Positions 9,052 through 18,805 of a stretch of DNA of 64,000 nt are shown here, piece after piece. Origin of the DNA: JAYOEY01 sp038116945 (GTDB taxonomy: Bacteria; Pseudomonadota; Alphaproteobacteria; MPNO01; UBA2964); NCBI GenBank assembly GCA_038116945.1, contig JAYOEY010000007.1, positions 1-64,000 of the forward strand, written 5' to 3'. Position numbers and translations under genes: made by a program. Every line of letters begins with the position of its first letter. Position 1 is the stretch's first letter. Under the pieces are notes generated by a model. The model was not told the DNA's origin. It saw only the letters and a list, made by a program, of their open reading frames with translations, and searched no databases.

Positions 9052-10413
9052 ATGGTCAGGAAACTTCTCATTTTGCCGCCCATCCTCGTCGGGCTGGCCT
9101 TTCTTCTTTTCATGGCGAGCGGGCGCGAAGGACCGGAGCGCCGTCCCGCTGCGGAATCCGCGCGCGCGGTTCGCGTGATAACGGTTCAGCCGACCGATTT
9201 CGTGCCCCGTGCGATCGGGTTCGGCAGCGTCTATCCCGGCAAGGTCTGGAATGCGACGGCCCAGGTCGGCGGCGAAGTCGTCTATACTCATCCCCAGCTG
9301 AAGAAGGGCGGAATTCTGCCTGCGGGGACCGAAATCGCCCGTATCGCGCCTGACGATTTCCAGCTCGCCATTCGCCAGGCGGAAGCGAACATACGTTCGG
9401 CCGAGGCGAAGCTCGCCGAGTTCGAGGTCACTGAAAAAAATACGACAGATCTTCTGGCGATCGAACAGCGCGGACTGGACTTGCGCAATTCCGAGCTGGC
9501 CCGGAAGCGGGATCTGCTCCGGCGCGGCGCCGTCGCGCGAGCGGCGTTTGAGCTGGAGCAGCGCGAGGCGCTCGCCCAGCGCAAGAAAGTCCAGGACCTG
9601 AAGAATACGCTTCGCCTGCTGCCCACCCAGCGCGCCGTACAGCAGGAACAGATAGCCGTCTACGGAAGCCAGCTCGCCTCGGCGCAGCTCAATCTGGAGC
9701 GGACTCGGATCGTGCTTCCGTTCGATGCGAGGATCGCGTCGGTGAGCGTCGAGGAGAAGCAGTTCGTTCAGGTCGGCGGGGCGCTGGCGACCGCCGACAG
9801 TGTCGATATCGCGGAAGTCGATGCGCAGATGCCCATCGCCCAGTTTCGCGCCATGGTGCGGGCGAGCGTACCCGGCGGGCTGCCGGGCGGCTTCACCCCG
9901 CAATCGTTTTCCGCTGCCATTCGGTCCTTCGGGTTCTCCGCGACCGTGCGGCTTCGCACCGGCAACGACTTGATCGAATGGCCGGCCCGCTTCGCCCGGG
10001 TCAGCGACACGGTTGACCCCAAGACGCGCACCATCGGCGCGATCGTCGCAGTGGACGGCGCCTATGCGAAGGCCGTGCCCGGCGAGCGGCCGCCGCTGAC
10101 CAAGGGCATGTTCGTCGAGATCGAGATCAGGACGCCGGCGCGCAAAAACGCGGTCGTGATCCCCCGGTCGGCGCTGCATGACGGTGCGGTTCATGTCGTC
10201 GATACGAAGAGCCGGCTGGCCATCAGGCCGGTGACGGTCGCGGTGAGTCAGGACGATTTCGCTGTCGTGGAGAAAGGGCTGGCCGGCGGGGAACGGGTTG
10301 TCGTTTCGGATCTGGTGCCGGCGGTTCCCGGCATGCTCCTGAAACCGGTGGACGATACCGACGCCATGGCGGCGCTCAAGGCGCAGGCCGCCGGCCGGTT
10401 GGCCCCCAGATGA
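9052..10413 (+). CDS. RND efflux periplasmic adaptor subunit (HlyD/MFP family)
   Basis: The membrane-fusion protein that links an inner-membrane RND pump to an outer-membrane channel. It is 453 aa, with an N-terminal membrane anchor (residues 4-20, LLILPPILVGLAFLLFMA), a lipoyl-type half (GGEVVYTHPQLKKGGILPAGTEIARI is split around the hairpin), and a long coiled coil at about residues 105-210 rich in Ala, Glu, Arg and Leu. Beta-barrel and membrane-proximal domains follow. A GTG further upstream is in frame, but the ATG at 9052 has GGAGAGACAG before it. Its stop overlaps the pump gene by 4 nt. No TolC homologue is nearby. Confidence 0.88.
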   Translation: MVRKLLILPPILVGLAFLLFMASGREGPERRPAAESARAVRVITVQPTDFVPRAIGFGSVYPGKVWNATAQVGGEVVYTHPQLKKGGILPAGTEIARIAPDDFQLAIRQAEANIRSAEAKLAEFEVTEKNTTDLLAIEQRGLDLRNSELARKRDLLRRGAVARAAFELEQREALAQRKKVQDLKNTLRLLPTQRAVQQEQIAVYGSQLASAQLNLERTRIVLPFDARIASVSVEEKQFVQVGGALATADSVDIAEVDAQMPIAQFRAMVRASVPGGLPGGFTPQSFSAAIRSFGFSATVRLRTGNDLIEWPARFARVSDTVDPKTRTIGAIVAVDGAYAKAVPGERPPLTKGMFVEIEIRTPARKNAVVIPRSALHDGAVHVVDTKSRLAIRPVTVAVSQDDFAVVEKGLAGGERVVVSDLVPAVPGMLLKPVDDTDAMAALKAQAAGRLAPR

Positions 10414-13400
10414 TCTCCTATTTTGCGCGCCATCCGACGGCCGCGAACATCCTGATGCTGGCCTTTATCGTCGGCGGGCTGTTCGCCGCGCCCGGCCTGC
10501 ATCGCGAGACTTTTCCGAGAATCGAACCGAGCAAGGTCCAGATAGAGGTTCTCAACCCCGGCATGCGCGCCGAGGACGTGGAGGAAGCGATCTGTCAGCG
10601 GATCGAGGACGCGGTCGATGGAATCGACAACGTCGACGAGGTCACCTGCGAGGCGCACGAAGGCCGCGCCCGCGCGGTGGTCGAAATGAAGGAGGGCGGG
10701 AATTTCGACCGGTTCACCACAGATGTCCGCACCGAGATAGACGCAATCACCGAATTCCCGGTTCAGGCTGAAGATCCGGTCGTCAAACAGCTTGGCCGGA
10801 CTGATTTCGTCGTCCTGATCGTTCTGACCGGTCCCGCGGGTCAGCCCGACCTCAAGGCCTATGCCGAGGCCCTCAAGGACCGCGCGCTCCGGTTTGGCGG
10901 CATTCCAAAGATACAGATCCAGGGATTTTCCGACCATCAGATCCGCATCGAGATTCCCGATGCGGTGATACGGCAGTACGGAATCAGCATCTCGGACGTG
11001 GCGCGCGCGATCGAACGCCAGAGCCTCGACCTGCCCGCCGGCAGCCTGCAGACGCGCGATCAGGATCTGCTGATCCGGGTCGCCGATGAGCGCAAGACGC
11101 CGCACGATTTCCGCGACGTCATCGTCGTCGCTGCGCAGGGGGGCGGACAGATCAGGCTGGGCGACATTGCCCGAATTACCGACCGTTTCGAACTCGACGA
11201 GGCCAGGGTGCTGTTCAACGGCAAGCCAGCTGCGCTGCTCGAAGTCTCCAAGACACATGCCGACGATACGCTCCGCGTCATGGATGCGGTAAACGCGTTC
11301 CTCGCGCAGGAGCGCGAGACCGCGCCGCCCGGCATCGAGCTCGCGACGACGCGCGACATTTCCTCGATCGTACGGGACAGGCTCAACCTGCTCCTGAAGA
11401 ACGGCGGGCAGGGTCTGGCGCTTGTCCTGCTGGTGCTGTGGCTGTTTTTCGGTCTTCGCTATTCGTTCTGGGTCGCGGCCGGGCTTCCCGTTTCGTTTCT
11501 CGGCGCGCTCATCCTGATGGTGTCCGTCGGTTACACGGTGAACATGCTGACGATGGTCGGGCTGCTGATCGTGATCGGGCTGCTGATGGACGACGCCATC
11601 GTGATCGCCGAGAACGTGGCGACCAAACGGGCGGCCGGGCTTTCCCCGGTCGACGCCGCGATCGAGGGCGCGCGGCAGGTGTTTCCCAGCGTCTTCGCAT
11701 CCTTCGCCACGACCACCCTGATCTTCGGATCGCTGGCGTTCCTGAAGGGAGATCTCGGGCAGATCCTGCGGGTGGTGCCGGTCGTCATGCTGTTTGTTCT
11801 CGTGATTTCGCTGATCGAAGCCTTCCTGATCCTGCCCAACCATCTTGTCCATACGCTGGCGCGGAACGATCCGCACGGACGCGTGCAGCTCTGGGTCGAC
11901 CGGCTCGTTTCGACGGCGCGGGACAGATGGGTGGGGCCGATCGCCGATGCCGCGGTTGCCTGGCGCTACATGACGGTGGGGATCGCCGTCGGAGCGATGC
12001 TGCTGGCGCTTGGCGCGGTTGCGGGCGGCTGGCTGAAATTCGCGGCATTCCCCGAACTCGACGGCAACGTGATGGAGGCGCGCGTTCTTTTGCCGCAGGG
12101 GACGCCGCTCGCCCGTACCGAACAGGCGGTGGAGCGCGTCACGGCGGCGCTCGTCCGCGTCAACAGGCGGCTGAGCCCGGCCCAGCCGGGAGGGGAATCG
12201 CTGGTGCAGAAGGTCCTGACCCGGTTCAACGAAAATTCGAGCGCAAACGAGACCGGCGCGCATGTTGCGACGATCACCGTCGACATCCTCAATTCGGAAG
12301 TCCGCAACAGCCGGATCGACGATGTCATCGCCCTGTGGCGGGCGGAGACGGGAGAGCTGCCCGATGCCATCTCGGTCAAGTTCACTGAGGCCCAGCAGGG
12401 GCCGGCGGGTCTCGCCTTCGATATCAGGCTCGCCGGCGACGAACTGAAATCGCTCAAGGCGGCGGCGCTCGACCTTGTCGCGGAACTGGAGCGCTATCGC
12501 GGTACTGCGAATCTGGCCGACGATCTAAGGCCGGGCAAGCCCGAGCTTCGCATCCGCCTGAAGGAGGGCGCATCGACCCTGGGCGTCGATGTGCGCCAGA
12601 TCGCGGACCAGCTGCGCGCCGCTTTCTTCGGCGCCAAGGTAAGCGAAATCCAGCGCGGTTCGGAGGCCTATGAAATCGATGTCCGGATCGATCCGCGCGA
12701 TAAGGACAGCCTCGCCGATATCGATTCCTTCACGATTTCCCAGTCCGACGGAAGCCTGGTGCCGCTGTCTGCGGTTGCCGAGGTCGGGATATCGCGCGGC
12801 TACGCGCGGATCAGCCGCGTCAACGGTCAGCGGACGGTGACGGTCCAGGGCGATGTCGACGTCAAGGTCGCCAACGCGAACGAAATTCTCCGCGACCTGG
12901 AAAGCAATTTCTTCCCCGCGCTGCAGGAACGGTACCCCGGCGTGGCCATTTCGCTGCAGGGGCAGAACAAGGAAGCCAGCACCACCCAGCAGTCGATGAT
13001 CGCGGGTTTCCTGCTCGGGCTGATCGGGGTCTATCTGCTGCTGTGCTTCCTGTTCCGAAACTGGGTCGAGCCGGTGATCGTGATGGCGATCATCCCGTTT
13101 GCGCTGGGCGGGGCGATCGTCGGTCATATGGTGCTGGGGCTCGATTTCACCATGCCGAGCGTGCTCGGTTTCGTGGCGCTGGCGGGCGTCGTGGTCAACG
13201 ATTCGATCCTGCTGGTGAATTTCATCAAGCATTATCACGGCGAGGCGCAATCGGTCGCCGCCGCCGCGCCGCTTGCCAGCCGGGCGCGGTTCCGGGCCAT
13301 CCTGCTGACGTCCCTTACCACGGTTGTCGGTCTGATACCGATCCTGTCGGAAGGAAGCCTGCAAGCGCAGGTCCTGATTCCGCTGGTCACCAGCCTTGCA

Positions 13401-13493
13401 TTCGGGCTGATGGCGACAACCGTGCTGGTGCTGTTCCTGGTGCCTGCCGTCTACGCCATTTTCGACGATTTCGGACTGGCGAAGCTGGATTGA
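10410..13493 (+). CDS. RND family efflux transporter permease (AcrB/MMPL-like)
   Basis: Proton-driven inner-membrane efflux pump of 1027 aa, the normal RND size. It has an N-terminal TM1, a large periplasmic loop, then TM2-6 around residues 330-480. The TM4 proton-relay segment MDDAIVIAENV is present with both Asp residues. A second loop and TM8-12 follow (from LLGLIGVYLLLCFLF to the C-terminus). It begins with ISYFARHPTAANILM, typical of the CusA/MdtB-like branch with uncharacterised substrates. It is translationally coupled to the adaptor gene. Confidence 0.92.
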   Translation: MISYFARHPTAANILMLAFIVGGLFAAPGLHRETFPRIEPSKVQIEVLNPGMRAEDVEEAICQRIEDAVDGIDNVDEVTCEAHEGRARAVVEMKEGGNFDRFTTDVRTEIDAITEFPVQAEDPVVKQLGRTDFVVLIVLTGPAGQPDLKAYAEALKDRALRFGGIPKIQIQGFSDHQIRIEIPDAVIRQYGISISDVARAIERQSLDLPAGSLQTRDQDLLIRVADERKTPHDFRDVIVVAAQGGGQIRLGDIARITDRFELDEARVLFNGKPAALLEVSKTHADDTLRVMDAVNAFLAQERETAPPGIELATTRDISSIVRDRLNLLLKNGGQGLALVLLVLWLFFGLRYSFWVAAGLPVSFLGALILMVSVGYTVNMLTMVGLLIVIGLLMDDAIVIAENVATKRAAGLSPVDAAIEGARQVFPSVFASFATTTLIFGSLAFLKGDLGQILRVVPVVMLFVLVISLIEAFLILPNHLVHTLARNDPHGRVQLWVDRLVSTARDRWVGPIADAAVAWRYMTVGIAVGAMLLALGAVAGGWLKFAAFPELDGNVMEARVLLPQGTPLARTEQAVERVTAALVRVNRRLSPAQPGGESLVQKVLTRFNENSSANETGAHVATITVDILNSEVRNSRIDDVIALWRAETGELPDAISVKFTEAQQGPAGLAFDIRLAGDELKSLKAAALDLVAELERYRGTANLADDLRPGKPELRIRLKEGASTLGVDVRQIADQLRAAFFGAKVSEIQRGSEAYEIDVRIDPRDKDSLADIDSFTISQSDGSLVPLSAVAEVGISRGYARISRVNGQRTVTVQGDVDVKVANANEILRDLESNFFPALQERYPGVAISLQGQNKEASTTQQSMIAGFLLGLIGVYLLLCFLFRNWVEPVIVMAIIPFALGGAIVGHMVLGLDFTMPSVLGFVALAGVVVNDSILLVNFIKHYHGEAQSVAAAAPLASRARFRAILLTSLTTVVGLIPILSEGSLQAQVLIPLVTSLAFGLMATTVLVLFLVPAVYAIFDDFGLAKLD

Positions 13494-13500
13494 AGCCGTA

Positions 13501-14547
13501 TCAGCCGTCCCACCGCACCAGCGGCATCCTGAACAGCCTGACCGGTCCGACATGGAGCCATCCATCCTGGATCGCAAGCGACACGCGAATTTCGGCACGC
13601 GCGTTCTCCGACCCCTGTCTTTCCAGAAACGTCAGGGCCATGCGCGCCATGAGCGCTTCGCCCGGCTTGAGCGTGCCCGCCGCGGTCAGCGCCGTCAGGG
13701 TTTCCTGATGGCCCTGGATGGTTCCGCTCGCGCCGACGACCGGTTGCAGGTCGCTGTCGAGCGCCAGAGACCCCGACGCTTCCACCGTCAACCGCGACCA
13801 GCCGAGCCCGAACCGGTCGATCTCAACGATGCCTCCATCGTTGCGCCAGGCGGCGAGAACTTGGCGGGTGCTGCCGGCGGAAACCCTGCCGAGGACGGTT
13901 GCGTCCAGCTCAACGTTGCCGACGGTGCGGCCGAGCGGCATCGCGCCGTTTTCCGGGAGCGTGATTCCGGATGCCGAACCGACGAGACGGAGACTGGCCA
14001 TCTTGTCCGCCGTGTTTTCGCCGCGCGGCAACGGGGCAGTATCGATATCGGCGGCGATCCGGTCGATCCGGATCTTGCGATCGCGTTCGGATTCCAGCAG
14101 CGCGCCGTCGATACGGGCGATCAACCGCTTCAGTCCGTGCGGTCCGCCGAACAGGATATCGCCTTCCGCCCGTTTCGACGTCAGGGATAGCTTTCTGCCG
14201 GGTCGCGGGCCGGTTGCGGCGATCCGGTGTTCGCCCGTTGCAACATAGCCGACCCGCTCCGGTCGCCACGGTTTCCAGCCCAGCGTAATCACCGGTCCGG
14301 ACCAGCGGAATGGCGACGACGTCCGGTCCGATGCCAGGACGGGTTTTTCCAGCCGCGCCCGCCAGGCAAACGGAAATCCCTCCAGCCGCATGGAGTCGTA
14401 TGTTGCGGTCCAGCCCTGCGCCCGCCGGTCGTCGATCCAGGCGAGGACGATGGTCTCGAGCCGGCTGGCGACGACATACCAGCCCGCGCTGTATGCCAGC
14501 GCGAGGGCGGTCGCGGCGAGGGCTAGCCTGCGCGCCAGCCGGTTCAT
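13501..14547 (-). CDS. DUF2125 domain-containing protein
   Basis: A 348-aa protein with an N-terminal membrane anchor or signal (residues 7-27, rich in Ala and Leu, followed by WYVVASRLE). After it comes a mainly beta envelope domain matching DUF2125 (WIDDRRAQGWTATYDSM, then EGFPFAWRA). The family is widespread in alphaproteobacteria and has no known function. It probably sits in the periplasm, anchored in the inner membrane. It converges on the RND gene with only 7 nt between the stops. Confidence 0.8.
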   Translation of the reverse strand: MNRLARRLALAATALALAYSAGWYVVASRLETIVLAWIDDRRAQGWTATYDSMRLEGFPFAWRARLEKPVLASDRTSSPFRWSGPVITLGWKPWRPERVGYVATGEHRIAATGPRPGRKLSLTSKRAEGDILFGGPHGLKRLIARIDGALLESERDRKIRIDRIAADIDTAPLPRGENTADKMASLRLVGSASGITLPENGAMPLGRTVGNVELDATVLGRVSAGSTRQVLAAWRNDGGIVEIDRFGLGWSRLTVEASGSLALDSDLQPVVGASGTIQGHQETLTALTAAGTLKPGEALMARMALTFLERQGSENARAEIRVSLAIQDGWLHVGPVRLFRMPLVRWDG

Positions 14548-14626
14548 AAGGAGGGATCCGGTTTCACACCGTCTTTATAGGGCGACGCTTTGCGATTGGG
14601 AAAGCGCCCGATACACTCCGCCCCCC

Positions 14627-15547
14627 ATGACGACACCAGGACCGACCACCGGACAGAAGGGTCTGTCGCCCGCCATAACGGCGGCCGCCGGCGCGCTGTT
14701 CATCTTTTTCTGGGCGAGCGGGTTCGTTTCCGCCAAGTACGGTTTTCCCTACGCCGAGCCCTTTACCTTCCTGATCCTGCGCTTCCTGCTGGCGATCGCG
14801 ATCCTGGTGCCGATGTGCCTGATCTGGAAGGCGGAATTTCCGCGCGGCTGGAACACGATCCGCCATATCGCCGTCGCCGGTTTTCTGGTCCAGACGGTCT
14901 ATCTGATCGGTGTTTTCTACGGGATATGGCTCGGCGTCTCGACCGGGGTGGTGGCGCTGATCGTCGGTCTCCAGCCGCTGCTGACCGGCGCGCTGGCGGG
15001 CACCGCGCTGGGCGAAACGGTGTCGGCACGACAGTGGTCGGGACTCGCGCTTGGTTTCGCCGGGCTGGCGCTGGTCGTCTGGGAGAAGGTCGATTTCGCC
15101 GGCAGCGAGGGATGGGGAGCGGCGCTCTGCGCCATGTCGCTGATCGGCATCACCTTCGGCACCCTCTACCAGAAGCGCAACTGCGCCGATGTCGACATCC
15201 GCTGGGCGGTGGCGATCCAGAACGGGGTTTCGTTCGTCGTGATCGCACCGCTGGCGTTTGCGTTCGAGACCATGTGGATCGACTGGAACGGACATTTCGT
15301 GTTTGCACTGACCTGGTCGGCGGTCGGGCTGTCGGTGATCGCCATCGCGCTCTATTTCCTGCTGGTGCGACACGGTGCGGCGGCGAAGGTAACCAGCCTG
15401 ATCTATCTCAGCCCGCCGACCACGGCGCTGATGGGCTGGCTTTTGTTCGGCGAGACGTTTTCGGCGCTCGCGCTCGGCGGCATGGGTGTGGCGGTGGCGG
15501 GTGTGGCCCTCGCGAACCAGAGACAGGCGCCAAGGGAGGCCAGGTGA
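14627..15547 (+). CDS. EamA/DMT family transporter
   Basis: A 306-aa inner-membrane protein with ten predicted TM segments in two EamA repeats (AGALFIFFWASGFVSAKYGF opens the first, VGLSVIAIALYFLLV lies in the second). It probably exports a small metabolite; the substrate is unknown. The frame is open further upstream over the antisense of DUF2125; the ATG at 14627 gives a normal DMT N-terminus. The stop overlaps the GTG of the next gene (GTGA). Confidence 0.85.
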   Translation: MTTPGPTTGQKGLSPAITAAAGALFIFFWASGFVSAKYGFPYAEPFTFLILRFLLAIAILVPMCLIWKAEFPRGWNTIRHIAVAGFLVQTVYLIGVFYGIWLGVSTGVVALIVGLQPLLTGALAGTALGETVSARQWSGLALGFAGLALVVWEKVDFAGSEGWGAALCAMSLIGITFGTLYQKRNCADVDIRWAVAIQNGVSFVVIAPLAFAFETMWIDWNGHFVFALTWSAVGLSVIAIALYFLLVRHGAAAKVTSLIYLSPPTTALMGWLLFGETFSALALGGMGVAVAGVALANQRQAPREAR

Positions 15548-16101
15548 CCGATCCGCGTCGCCGTTTCGTCGTTTTCGAGCCGGGCGATGTCTGGGTCTTC
15601 GCCTACGGTTCGCTGCTGTGGGATCCGGGCTTCAGGCCTGCCGAGACCCGGCCGGCCCTGCTGCGCGGCTGGCATCGCTGTTTCTGCGTTTCCTCGGTGA
15701 TTTACCGGGGAACGCCGGAGGCTCCCGGCCTGTCGCTCGGGCTCGACCGGGGCGGGTCCTGCCGGGGCGCGGCGCTTCGCATCGCCGAGGCGGAGCGCGA
15801 CGCGGTTCTCGCCTATCTCGCAGAACGCGAGATGCCGGAGGAAATATACAGCGCCCGCCGGGTGCGGCTCGCGACCGATGACGGGACGGTGTCCGGCTAT
15901 GCTCTGGTCGTAAACCGGGATCACCCGCTTTACGTCGCCGGTCTCGATCTCGATCAGGCCGCGACTCGTATCGCGACAAGCGCGGGCGCACGTGGGCCGA
16001 ATACGGACTATCTGGCGCAGACGGTCGCGCATCTCGAATCGCTCGGTATCCACGACGGTGCGCTCCGCCGTCTGCTTGACAGGGTGCGCGAAACCGCGTG
16101 A
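15544..16101 (+). CDS. Gamma-glutamylcyclotransferase (ChaC-like)
   Basis: A 185-aa ChaC/GGCT2-type enzyme that cleaves glutathione to 5-oxoproline and Cys-Gly. The substrate-binding motif VFAYGSLLWDPGF is at residues 18-30. The catalytic Glu lies in the YLAEREMPEEIY segment. NTDYLAQTVAHL near the end is also typical. The GTG start overlaps the transporter stop by 4 nt, so the two are coupled. Confidence 0.88.
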   Translation: MTDPRRRFVVFEPGDVWVFAYGSLLWDPGFRPAETRPALLRGWHRCFCVSSVIYRGTPEAPGLSLGLDRGGSCRGAALRIAEAERDAVLAYLAEREMPEEIYSARRVRLATDDGTVSGYALVVNRDHPLYVAGLDLDQAATRIATSAGARGPNTDYLAQTVAHLESLGIHDGALRRLLDRVRETA

Positions 16102-16155
16102 CGTGAGATATAGAAACAGGCATTAACGGCTCAATACGGATCAGGGGTTATCAGC

Positions 16156-17013
16156 ATGAAACTCGTTAGCTATCACCGCGACGGCAAGGATGGATTCGGC
16201 GCGGTTGTCGACGGCGGAATCGCCGATCTTTCAGGCCTGCTCTACAAGGAAACGCGCTTCGCCAGCCTGCGCGAAGTCCTGACCGCGGACGCGATCGGCG
16301 ATCTGCGCAAGACGGCAGAGGGCGCAAAGGCCGATTTCGGGTTCGACGACGTCACGATGCATCTGCCCATCGACAACCCGACCAAGATTTTCTGCGTCGG
16401 TCGAAATTACTACGCCTATCACGAGGTGCTGGAGGACGGTCGCCCCGAATGGCCCAGCATTTTCCCGCGCTTCCGGGATTCGTTCTCCGCCCATGACGAG
16501 GCCATCGTGCGCCCCGCCCGGGACGGCGACGAGCTGGATTACGAGGGCGAGCTGGTGGTGATCATCGGCAAGCAGGGACGCCGCATTTCCGAAGACGACG
16601 CGATGGGCTATGTCGGCGGCTATACCATCGCCAACGAAGGCAGCGTGCGGAACTGGATCGGGCGCGGCACCCAGAACTGCCCGGTCAAGAATCACTGGCG
16701 GTCGGGGTCCATCGGCCCCTGGATGGTGACGGCGGACGAGATCGACGATCCCATGCATCTCGGCATCAAGACCCGCGTGAACGGCGAAATCCGCCAGGAC
16801 GGCAATACCGACATGATGATCTTCGACATCAAGTTCGCGATTTCCTACATCTCCCAGTTCTGCCTGCTGCAGCCGGGCGACATGATCTGCACCGGCAGTC
16901 CCGGCGGCTCCGCCATCGAGCACGACCCGCCCGGCTATCTGAAGCCCGGCGACGTGCTGGAGGTCGAGATCGAAGGGGTCGGAACGCTCAGGAACCCGAT
17001 CGCGGCGGAGTAG
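16156..17013 (+). CDS. Fumarylacetoacetate hydrolase family protein
   Basis: A 285-aa FAH-superfamily enzyme that acts on beta-diketo or oxo acids of catabolic pathways (hydrolase, decarboxylase or isomerase). The metal-binding part is visible: DYEGELVVIIGKQGR, then YTIANEGSVRNWI. The C-terminal PGDMICTGSPGGSA is the family signature. The N-terminal 60 residues form the small FAH cap. Substrate specificity cannot be read from the sequence. A hairpin with a downstream T-run follows the stop. Confidence 0.88.
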   Translation: MKLVSYHRDGKDGFGAVVDGGIADLSGLLYKETRFASLREVLTADAIGDLRKTAEGAKADFGFDDVTMHLPIDNPTKIFCVGRNYYAYHEVLEDGRPEWPSIFPRFRDSFSAHDEAIVRPARDGDELDYEGELVVIIGKQGRRISEDDAMGYVGGYTIANEGSVRNWIGRGTQNCPVKNHWRSGSIGPWMVTADEIDDPMHLGIKTRVNGEIRQDGNTDMMIFDIKFAISYISQFCLLQPGDMICTGSPGGSAIEHDPPGYLKPGDVLEVEIEGVGTLRNPIAAE

Positions 17014-17014
17014 G

Positions 17015-17038
17015 CGGGGGCTCCCCGTCAGGTTTTTT
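17015..17038 (+). terminator. Possible intrinsic terminator after the FAH-family gene
   Basis: CGGGG (17015-17019), a GCT loop and CCCCG (17023-17027) form a short GC-rich hairpin, followed after 5 nt by six T (17033-17038). It starts right after the FAH stop codon. The T-run also encodes the last residues of the convergent MATE gene. The stem-to-T spacing is longer than ideal. Confidence 0.4.
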
Positions 17039-18476
17039 GGCCGGCCTCCGTCACCTCCGGCAGGTGGCGGAGGCGGGCGAATTGCCGAAACCGCCGGGTC
17101 AGCAGGATCGCGGCGCAGCTCAGCCCGAATATGAATCCGAGCCAAAGGCCGGCGCCCTGCAAATCCGCGCCGAATGCGAGGCCGATTCCCACCGCGAAAC
17201 CGATCCCCCAGTAGCTGATGCCGGCGATTGCCATCGGCACGACCGTATCGTTCAGACCGCGCAATGCTCCGGCGACGACGGCCTGAATGCCGTCCGCCGC
17301 CTGAAAGAAGGCGGCGAAAAACAGGAAGGAAACGGCCAGCGTGAAAACCGCTTCGCTGTCGCTCCGCGACCTGTCGAGAAATATGGCGGCGAATAGATCG
17401 GGTATGCACAGCACGACGACGGTCATGGTTCCCATGAAGCACATCGTCAACGCTGTCGCTGTCCAGCCCGCCCGGTAGGCCCCGGCCGCGTCGCGGCGCC
17501 CCACCGCATGGCCGACCCTTACCGTCGCGGCCTGAGCCAGCCCCATGGGCACCATGAAGGTAATGTGCGGCAACTGCATGGCGATCATATGGGCGGCGAT
17601 TGCCTCGGCGCCGAAATGCCCTATGACGAAAGCCGCGCCGATGAAGAACCCGGCCTCCATCAGGCTGGTGCCGGCGATCGGCAGGCCAATGCGGAAAATC
17701 TGGCGGAACTGGAGCCAGTCGGGCCGCCAGAATCGGCCAAGAATGGCATAGCGCGAGAACGGCGGGCGCAGGACAGCGATGGAAAGCAGGGCCGCGAACA
17801 GCGCCAGGTTGACGATGGTCGTGGCGAGACCCGCGCCCGTCAGCTCCAGTCGCGGCAATCCGAAATTGCCGAAAATCAGCCCGTAATCGAGCAGGGCATT
17901 GAGCGGAACGCCGGCCAGCATGACCCAGAGAGCAGGTGCCGGCCGGCCAAGGGCTGAAATGAAGTTACGCAGAACCGCGAACGCGATTGCGGGCGGCAGG
18001 CACCACATCAGCGTCGTCATGTAAGCGGCGGCATGGGGCAGCGTTTCCGGAGGCTGGCCCAGCGCCGCCAGTATTTCCGGCGTGAAGCTGAAGATCGCCA
18101 GAGAAGGCGCGGTCAGCACGATGGTTACCCACCAGCCCTGCCGCGTGATCCGTCGAATCCGTCTCGGCTGGCGCGCGCCATAGGCCTGGGACGCCAGCGA
18201 AGCGGTTGCCATGACGACGCCGAAGCACACGACATAGGCCATGAAAAAGACCATCAGCCCAAGGGTTGCGCCGGCCAGGGCATCGGCGCCGAGACGCCCG
18301 ATCATGGCGGTGTCTGTGGCCAGCATGGCGACCCAGGCCAGCTGGGTCAGCACAATGGGCGAGGCGAGTTTCATCGTGGCGCGCAGTTCGCTGCGCCAAG
18401 GCGGGTATTCCGCGCTGTAAGCCGGTGGTGTCATCGCCTTCGTTCTCGCCAATCGTTCATCGCTGTCGGGCCGCAT
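17028..18476 (-). CDS. MATE family efflux transporter (NorM-like)
   Basis: A cation-coupled multidrug or metabolite exporter of 482 aa with twelve predicted TM segments in two MatE repeats. The first repeat begins LASPIVLTQLAWVAMLATDTAMIG; the second contains GLPIAGTSLMEAGFF and PMGLAQAATVRVGHAVGRR. The first ATG (18476) is used. A second in-frame ATG at 18434 (MTPPAYS) would remove 14 non-membrane residues and is possible. The gene stands alone on its strand. Confidence 0.9.
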   Translation of the reverse strand: MRPDSDERLARTKAMTPPAYSAEYPPWRSELRATMKLASPIVLTQLAWVAMLATDTAMIGRLGADALAGATLGLMVFFMAYVVCFGVVMATASLASQAYGARQPRRIRRITRQGWWVTIVLTAPSLAIFSFTPEILAALGQPPETLPHAAAYMTTLMWCLPPAIAFAVLRNFISALGRPAPALWVMLAGVPLNALLDYGLIFGNFGLPRLELTGAGLATTIVNLALFAALLSIAVLRPPFSRYAILGRFWRPDWLQFRQIFRIGLPIAGTSLMEAGFFIGAAFVIGHFGAEAIAAHMIAMQLPHITFMVPMGLAQAATVRVGHAVGRRDAAGAYRAGWTATALTMCFMGTMTVVVLCIPDLFAAIFLDRSRSDSEAVFTLAVSFLFFAAFFQAADGIQAVVAGALRGLNDTVVPMAIAGISYWGIGFAVGIGLAFGADLQGAGLWLGFIFGLSCAAILLTRRFRQFARLRHLPEVTEAGQKT

Positions 18477-18805
18477 GAAACGGACCGAATTCCGTCTCCT
18501 GCGTGTCGCCGAACATGATCGACGGTCAGCTCAAGAGGCGGAGTCTTGTTGTGACGACGCTGCCAATGGCGCCGTCAATGCAGTGCACCGCGGTACCGTA
18601 GGGCGGCGTTCTCTGGTCGGACGCGGTTCCGCGTCCCGGAAAATATGGTTGTCCGGTCATCTGCATGGCCGCGCGTTATAGCCAGCTCACCGGTGAAAGG
18701 ACATAAGAATCTGTACCGGAAGGGGGTTAACCCGGCCTCGAGTAACAGCGCAATGTTTCGTTTTCTGGCTGCGCGAGCACCGTTCCGGCGGGAACAGAGA
18801 GCCTG
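18477..18805. other. 329-nt intergenic region without a recognised gene
   Basis: It lies between the RNR stop and the MATE start, both on the minus strand. I see no convincing ORF. It contains a perfect inverted repeat, GGACGCGG/CCGCGTCC with a 2-nt centre (18619-18636), which could be a hairpin in RNA or a protein site. No T-run follows on either strand. The MATE promoter should lie here but I cannot place it. Confidence 0.5.
18619..18636. repeat. Perfect 8-bp inverted repeat, 2-nt centre
   Basis: GGACGCGG, TT, CCGCGTCC. It is located about 140 nt upstream of the MATE start and 170 nt downstream of the RNR stop. It may be a transcript hairpin or an operator; nothing else supports either reading. 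Confidence 0.5.

Noticed and set aside
10248..12263. 671-aa minus-strand frame
   Set aside because: It is a shadow of the RND pump, rich in His/Arg/Gln, without any family motif.
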